A stretch of 64,000 nt of DNA, from contig NZ_KI273058.1 of the NCBI RefSeq assembly GCF_000469545.1, positions 305,102-369,101 of the forward strand, given 5' to 3'. Below the pieces are notes generated by a model. That model was not told the DNA's origin. It saw only the letters and a program-made list of their open reading frames with translations, and did no database searches. Source of the DNA: Mitsuokella sp. oral taxon 131 str. W9106. Lineage in GTDB: Bacteria; Bacillota; Negativicutes; Selenomonadales; Selenomonadaceae. Position numbers and translations under genes: made by a program. Shown in pieces: positions 61,999 through 64,000 of the stretch. The first letter of the stretch is position 1; the number at the start of each line of letters is the position of its first letter.

Positions 61999-62026
61999 GG
62001 ACTGCCTGCATGGCAGTCCTTGTTTT
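61999..62026 (+). terminator. Rho-independent terminator after the S1-domain gene
   Basis: Perfect 8-bp stem GGACTGCC (61999-62006) / GGCAGTCC (62012-62019), 5-base loop, then TTGTTTT, 19 bases before tilS. Readthrough must supply tilS unless a hidden promoter exists. Confidence 0.8.
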
Positions 62027-62044
62027 ACTTCATAGGAGAAAGAG

Positions 62045-63439
62045 ATGGTCGAGCGCGTTGCGCAGTTCATGCGGTCGCATGGGCTTCTGCAGGCTGGATC
62101 GCACGTCGTCGCTGCGTGTTCGGGAGGAGCGGACTCGCTCGCCCTCCTTGACATCCTGCTCGCCTTACGGAAAAAGCTCTCGCTCACCGTTACCGTCGCG
62201 CATTTCGAACACGGAATACGCGGCGGGGAGAGCCGTGCGGACGCTGCGTTTGTCGAAGCGTTCGCACGCGCGCGGGGCGCTTCGTTTCAGCTCGGCTCAG
62301 AAGACGTGCCGGCGTATGCGAAGCGGAAGCAGATGTCGCTGGAGCTTGCTGCGCGGGAGTGCCGCTATGCGTTCCTTTGGCAGGTCGTAGAGGGGAGTGG
62401 GGCGGATGCACTCGCGACGGCGCACCATGCCGACGACCAAGCCGAGACGGTGCTTATGCGCATCCTGCGCGGCACGGGGATAGACGGGCTTGCGGCGATG
62501 CGGCCGAGAAACGGGCGGCATATACGCCCGCTGCTCGCCGTGACGCGTGCCGAAATCGAAGCGTACTGCAGGGAGCGGGGGCTTGCACCGCGCCACGATG
62601 CGACGAACGACAGTGCAGACTGCATGCGAAATGCGCTCCGCCTCGATGTCCTGCCATACCTTCGGGCACATGCCAATCCTGCCGTCTCCCACGCACTTTG
62701 CCAGCTCGCGGAAATCGCAGAGGCAGAAAACGACTGCCTGGACGCCATGCTGGATCAGGCGTGGCCGGGACTTCTGAAGACGCGGGACGGACAGGCGGAT
62801 GGACCAGCAAAAAAATACCTTTGGCATACGCCGTTCTGCGCCCTGCCCCTTGCCCTGCAGCGTCGTGCCCTGCGCCGCCTTTGGCGTACGGCAGGAGAGG
62901 AGCAGGATCTCGCCTTTGCCCACGTCGAAGCGCTTCGCATGCTTTTCCTCACGGGCAAGACGGGAAGCGGCCTCGACCTTCCGCATGGCAGACGAGCGGA
63001 GGTATCCTATGGCAGGCTTTTGATCCTGCCGCGCCGTTTGGCGGCAGAGAAAGCGCCGGCACCCGCATCGGTGCGCGTGCCGGGCGTGACGATTTGGGGC
63101 AAGTGGAAGCTCATGGCAAGCCTGCTCGCAGCACCGCCCGAAAGGATCGGAAGCGACGCATTTTGCCTTGCCGCACCACCACCCGAAGGGCTTTGCCTGC
63201 GCGGCCGCATGGCAGGTGATTTCATGCGCCTTGCATCAGGGCGGAAAAAATTGAAGGAAGTATGGATCGACGACAAAATTCCGCGCGAAGAGCGATCCAG
63301 GATCCCGCTTCTTGCCGTTGGGAGGGAAGTGCTTTGGATCGCAGGGCATCGTCGAAGCGCGGCGTATCAACTGGCAGGGAATGTCCCAATCGTATATTGC
63401 AGGGTTACCAGTAGGGAGCAAAATGAACATGATGGATGA
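62045..63439 (+). CDS. tilS: tRNA(Ile)-lysidine synthetase
   Basis: A 464-residue PP-loop ATPase that changes C34 of the CAU-anticodon isoleucine tRNA to lysidine. It has the SGGADSLAL P-loop near residue 24, the HFEHGIRG segment, HHADDQAET, and C-terminal TilS domains ending in a conserved WIDDKIPREER region. The ATG at 62045 follows TAGGAGAAAG. hpt overlaps its 3' end by 17 bases, suggesting translational coupling; tilS-hpt is a common Firmicute pair. Confidence 0.94.
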   Translation: MVERVAQFMRSHGLLQAGSHVVAACSGGADSLALLDILLALRKKLSLTVTVAHFEHGIRGGESRADAAFVEAFARARGASFQLGSEDVPAYAKRKQMSLELAARECRYAFLWQVVEGSGADALATAHHADDQAETVLMRILRGTGIDGLAAMRPRNGRHIRPLLAVTRAEIEAYCRERGLAPRHDATNDSADCMRNALRLDVLPYLRAHANPAVSHALCQLAEIAEAENDCLDAMLDQAWPGLLKTRDGQADGPAKKYLWHTPFCALPLALQRRALRRLWRTAGEEQDLAFAHVEALRMLFLTGKTGSGLDLPHGRRAEVSYGRLLILPRRLAAEKAPAPASVRVPGVTIWGKWKLMASLLAAPPERIGSDAFCLAAPPPEGLCLRGRMAGDFMRLASGRKKLKEVWIDDKIPREERSRIPLLAVGREVLWIAGHRRSAAYQLAGNVPIVYCRVTSREQNEHDG

Positions 63440-63974
63440 AGACATTGCGCGAATTTGCTTTACAGAAGCAGCGCTCAAAGCGAAGGTTGCCGAACTCGGC
63501 AAGCGCATTTCGGAAGACTACAAGGACGCAGAGGAGACGGTCTACTGTGTGGGTATCCTGAAAGGAGCCGTCGTGTTCTATACCGACCTCGTGCGCAGCA
63601 TCACGATTCCCATACACTTTGACTTTATGATCGCATCGAGCTACGGCAACGCGACGAGCACGAGCGGCTCAGTCAAAATTCTAAAGGATCTCGACTTCGA
63701 TATAGAAGGAAAACACCTCATCGTTATCGAAGATATTATAGATTCGGGCACGACAATGCATTATCTCATGCGGATCTTCCGCGCGCGCAAGCCGAAGAGC
63801 GTGCGCCTCTGTGCCCTGCTCTCGAAGCCCTCGCGCCGTACGGCAGAGGTCGCTATCGACTACTGCGGCTTTGAAGTGCCGGACGAGTTCCTCGTCGGCT
63901 ACGGGCTCGACTATGCAGGCGAGTACCGCAATCTGCCGTATATCGGCGTACTGAAGCCTGAAATCTATCAATAA
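63423..63974 (+). CDS. hpt: Hypoxanthine phosphoribosyltransferase
   Basis: A 183-residue purine salvage enzyme. It shows GILKGAVVFYTDL, the PRPP-binding motif VIEDIIDSGTTMHYL and the C-terminal PDEFLVGYGLDYAGEYRNLP, all standard for HPRT. ATG 63423 lies inside the tilS end; nearby in-frame ATG 63432 is the alternative. In Bacillus the same gene is followed by ftsH, matching the last bases here. Confidence 0.96.
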   Translation: MNMMDEDIARICFTEAALKAKVAELGKRISEDYKDAEETVYCVGILKGAVVFYTDLVRSITIPIHFDFMIASSYGNATSTSGSVKILKDLDFDIEGKHLIVIEDIIDSGTTMHYLMRIFRARKPKSVRLCALLSKPSRRTAEVAIDYCGFEVPDEFLVGYGLDYAGEYRNLPYIGVLKPEIYQ

Positions 63975-63997
63975 AAATTCCAAAAGGAGGAAAAGGC

Positions 63998-64000
63998 TTG
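63998..64000 (+). CDS. ftsH: Probable start codon of ftsH, truncated by the window end
   Basis: AAAAGGAGG at 63982-63990 followed by a spacer of seven bases and TTG at the last three bases looks like the start of the next gene. Identity as ftsH rests only on the tilS-hpt-ftsH order of Firmicutes. Confidence 0.4.

Overview
The window reads as a chromosomal segment of a GC-rich, diderm Firmicute of the class Negativicutes, most likely Selenomonas or a close relative. Gene order is that of Firmicutes: rpmF-fapR-plsX-fab, a dcw cluster with mraZ-rsmH-ftsL and DUF881/DUF1290, DUF1934-argS-delta-pyrG, and mfd to hpt. Yet the window also encodes a complete RND pump with a lipoprotein adaptor, which implies an outer membrane, and MurE carries the meso-DAP signature. 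No sporulation gene is seen. Many genes start with TTG. This assignment is inferred from gene content and order.

Layout. 1-10.3 kb: tail of a DUF177 gene, rpmF, then the fatty-acid operon (fapR, plsX, fabH, fabK, fabD, fabG, acpP, a second FabK-like flavoprotein, fabF), then rnc and a metallo-beta-lactamase-fold gene. 10.3-15.4 kb: a MarR regulator divergent from an RND adaptor/pump pair, with a palindromic operator between. 15.5-20.3 kb: polyprenyl diphosphate synthase, two tatA genes, tatC, and a ubiD/ubiA pair, which suggests quinone synthesis plus Tat export. 20.3-24.8 kb: C1-folate genes folD, fhs and a metF-like gene, an exonuclease and DUF523. 24.8-26.1 kb: rpsT (minus strand) and a polysaccharide deacetylase.

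26.1-40.1 kb: the division and cell wall cluster mraZ-rsmH-ftsL-murE-murF-mraY-murD-murG-murC-ddl-ftsQ-DUF881-DUF1290-ftsZ, with a three-repeat MraZ box at its promoter. ftsI, ftsW, murB and ftsA are absent from the run. 40.1-42.0 kb: tRNA-Tyr, tRNA-Met, a PucR-like regulator and a small secreted protein.

42.0-44.8 kb is the accessory island and the most interesting part. A Csx20-like small protein (a family linked to ring nucleases) is followed by a CARF-HEPN protein of the Csx1/Csm6/TM1812 type with a DLTGGPR CARF loop and a canonical RNGVNH HEPN motif. No cas10, other cas gene or CRISPR array is visible in the window. This looks like a stand-alone cyclic-oligonucleotide-activated RNase with its own off-switch, and the source of the activating signal is unknown.

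44.8-64.0 kb: putP (minus), an FAD-dependent dehydrogenase, a CheY-CheX fusion followed by CheX, DUF1934-argS-rpoE(delta)-pyrG, mfd, a MazG-less YabN-like methylase, HU, an SDR and a glycosyltransferase, a duplicated zinc-ribbon protein, a DivIC-like protein, an S1-domain protein, tilS and hpt. The final three bases are probably the TTG start of ftsH. From mfd to hpt the order follows Bacillus with the sporulation genes missing.
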